The notes under the pieces are model-generated. The model worked only from the letters and a program-made list of their open reading frames with translations, ran no database searches and had not been told where the DNA came from. A stretch of DNA of 6,446 bases from Methanoregula sp. (GTDB lineage Archaea > Halobacteriota > Methanomicrobia > Methanomicrobiales > Methanospirillaceae). This document shows, piece after piece, positions 4,840 through 6,446 of the stretch. The stretch's first letter is position 1. The number at the start of each line of letters is the position of its first letter. Both the position numbers and the translations under genes were made by a program. The stretch spans positions 1 through 6,446 of the forward strand of contig JAURZP010000052.1 of assembly GCA_030653335.1 (NCBI GenBank), written 5' to 3'.

Positions 4840-6446
4840 ATGCTCCAGCAGATGAAACGAATCCAGGTAATCGGGCCAAAACCGGCATTCAACCGGGTAG
4901 TTGACCTGCTGTACCAGGAAGGAACCCTTCATCTCGAAGATGTATCGCGGTCAGTCTCAAAGGATGAGATACCTTTAGATAAAGTGGTACTGGATACCGC
5001 AGGCGATGTTGATCTGGTATTGGGAAAGATCAACGTGATCTTTTCCACACTTCCTAATGTCATTGATGATCCGGTACACCAGAGTGAATTCCGAAAAAGT
5101 CTCCAGAGCCAGAGCCCTGAACAGGTGCTGTTGCGGGCGCAGGAGATCATAAGGAATCTTGAGACCACCACCAGGGCACTTGCATCAAGAAAGAGCGAAC
5201 TCGCCTTGACCGTCACTGCTTTAAACCGGTACTCAAAAGTCCTTGTCATTCTCCAGCCGCTCGAGCGCGAAATTCCAATGCTGGAAGGGTTCGAAGTTAC
5301 GATCCTCTTGATCCAGAAAGAGCACAGCGAGGTTGTTGAACTGATAAAAAAGGAGTTAGATATCATCACCAGCAACCAGTTCGAGATGACATCGACAAGC
5401 GTTGACGCTGAAACCCTCGCTGCCATTATGATCTTTAACAAGCGGCATTCCGAACAGGTCCATTCCTTCATCTACTCGGTGAATGTGAACGAGGTGCGCC
5501 TGCCAAAGGAATACATGGGAAAACCGTTTTACGAGATGTTTGCCATGATCGAGGAGAGCAAGCTGCAGGCCAGTGAAGAGAACAAAAAGATCGATGAGGA
5601 ACTTCTTTCCCTTGCATCTGAATGGCACCTGGAACTTGTTGTGCTGAAAAAAGCCCTTGAAGACATGAATGATGAGCTGGGTGCATTTTCAAACTTTGCA
5701 TTGTCTGAATATACCTTTGTCATCATGGGATGGATCCCAAAAAAAAAGTTACCACAGGTAAAAAAATCCATATCAGATGTGTTCTCTGACCGGGTGGTTG
5801 TAAAAGAACTGGACACTACTGAAAAGGATATGGAAGGGGCGCCGGTCTTTTACGATAACCCCCGTTGGGTAAAACCCTTTGAGATGATCATGCAGCTCGT
5901 CTCTCCCCCGCGGTACCGGGAGATCGATCCATCACCGGTTCTTGCGATCTTTTTCCCGCTCTTTTTTGGGGTCATGGTTGGGGATATCGGGTACGGGATC
6001 GTTATTCTTCTCATCGCGCTCCTCATCAAAAAGATATATGGGACCATTGCATTTGCCGCAAGCGTAGCTGACATCCTTTTAATATCTTCAATCCCGACCA
6101 TCATCTTCGGTTATTTATACGGCGAGTTTTTCGGTGATTTCGGTGAGATGATGGGCTGGCTGCACCCGGTCCATTTCCTCGGTATCACGTGGAACCGTAT
6201 AGAGGCGCTGATCCCCATGTTGATCCTTGCCATCGGTATTGGCGTCATTCATGTTGTTCTGGGGCTCATCATCGGGATGCGCAATGCGATGATCATGAAA
6301 AGCAGAAAGCATCTCTCTGAAAAAGCCGGGATGCTCCTTATGCTGATTGGGATCATCATTCTCATGGGAATGCTTGCAGGAGTGGTTCCTGAGATGGGAA
6401 TCTATCCCACGATCATACTTATTGTCGTTGCCCTGCCCATGATCCT
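4840..6446 (+). CDS. ahaI: A-type ATP synthase subunit I (subunit a), N-terminal 535 residues, cut by window edge
   Basis: This is the membrane stator subunit of the archaeal ATP synthase, equivalent to V-ATPase subunit a. It forms the ion half-channels beside the rotating K ring. Residues 1-360 are the cytoplasmic arm: it opens with MKRIQVIGPK (5-14), has coiled-coil stretches around 95-130 and 236-285, and contains the YTFVIMGWIP motif (291-300). The membrane part begins near 366 with the family signature FFPLFFGVMVGDIGYG (371-386). Further hydrophobic segments lie at about 388-397, 403-427 (ending IIFGYLYGEFFG), 454-480 and 496-535. Family members are usually about 650-700 residues, so 100 or more are missing, including the late helix carrying the essential arginine of the ion path. 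AGGA at 4831-4834 supports the ATG at 4840; Met5 at 4852 has no such site. It follows ahaH by 26 bases, and subunit K would be expected after it. Confidence 0.96.
   Translation, partial: MLQQMKRIQVIGPKPAFNRVVDLLYQEGTLHLEDVSRSVSKDEIPLDKVVLDTAGDVDLVLGKINVIFSTLPNVIDDPVHQSEFRKSLQSQSPEQVLLRAQEIIRNLETTTRALASRKSELALTVTALNRYSKVLVILQPLEREIPMLEGFEVTILLIQKEHSEVVELIKKELDIITSNQFEMTSTSVDAETLAAIMIFNKRHSEQVHSFIYSVNVNEVRLPKEYMGKPFYEMFAMIEESKLQASEENKKIDEELLSLASEWHLELVVLKKALEDMNDELGAFSNFALSEYTFVIMGWIPKKKLPQVKKSISDVFSDRVVVKELDTTEKDMEGAPVFYDNPRWVKPFEMIMQLVSPPRYREIDPSPVLAIFFPLFFGVMVGDIGYGIVILLIALLIKKIYGTIAFAASVADILLISSIPTIIFGYLYGEFFGDFGEMMGWLHPVHFLGITWNRIEALIPMLILAIGIGVIHVVLGLIIGMRNAMIMKSRKHLSEKAGMLLMLIGIIILMGMLAGVVPEMGIYPTIILIVVALPMI

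Noticed and set aside
4590..6312. Minus-strand frames opposite ahaH and ahaI (for example 4929-5471)
   Set aside because: They are antisense shadows of clearly coding plus-strand genes and have no domain or promoter support.

Overview
The window looks like a piece of a methanogenic euryarchaeal chromosome, most likely from the order Methanomicrobiales (Methanoregula or Methanosphaerula type). Three observations point there: a euryarchaeal family-D DNA polymerase large subunit, an archaeal A-type ATP synthase operon head (subunits H and I), and PBS-lyase-type HEAT-repeat proteins, which are common in that group. TATA-like boxes lie upstream of the genes. The order-level assignment is inference from gene content and general sequence resemblance, not from a database search.

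Left part, minus strand (1-3933): three genes run in the same direction. First is a 316-residue HEAT-repeat protein with an N-terminal hydrophobic export or anchor segment. It is followed after 2 bases by a 184-residue HEAT-repeat protein without such a segment. After a further 97-base gap comes polC, the large (catalytic) subunit DP2 of DNA polymerase D. Its first 776 residues are visible, and it runs off the left edge before its catalytic aspartates. The two HEAT genes are probably translationally coupled. polC may share their transcript but also has its own promoter-like element.

Middle (3934-4290): a 357-base divergent intergenic region without a convincing gene. It holds a TATA-like element for the leftward HEAT gene, a clear TATATATT box for the rightward operon, a perfect 10-base palindrome just downstream of that box, and a small hairpin-forming inverted repeat.

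Right part, plus strand (4291-6446): an unrecognised 63-codon ORF, then ahaH (106 residues, coiled-coil peripheral stalk) and ahaI (535 residues visible, membrane stator subunit a/I, cut by the right edge). This is the usual start of the archaeal aha operon, in which K, E, C, F, A, B, D and G normally follow. Together H and I form the stator that holds the catalytic head against the rotating membrane ring.

Most of the window is core housekeeping sequence. I see no mobile element, CRISPR array, tRNA or rRNA, and no defence system. The points most worth a second look are the small ORF at the head of the ATP synthase operon, the palindrome in its promoter, the matching promoter elements that suggest leaderless transcripts for polC and the first HEAT gene, and the HEAT pair placed next to a replicative polymerase.
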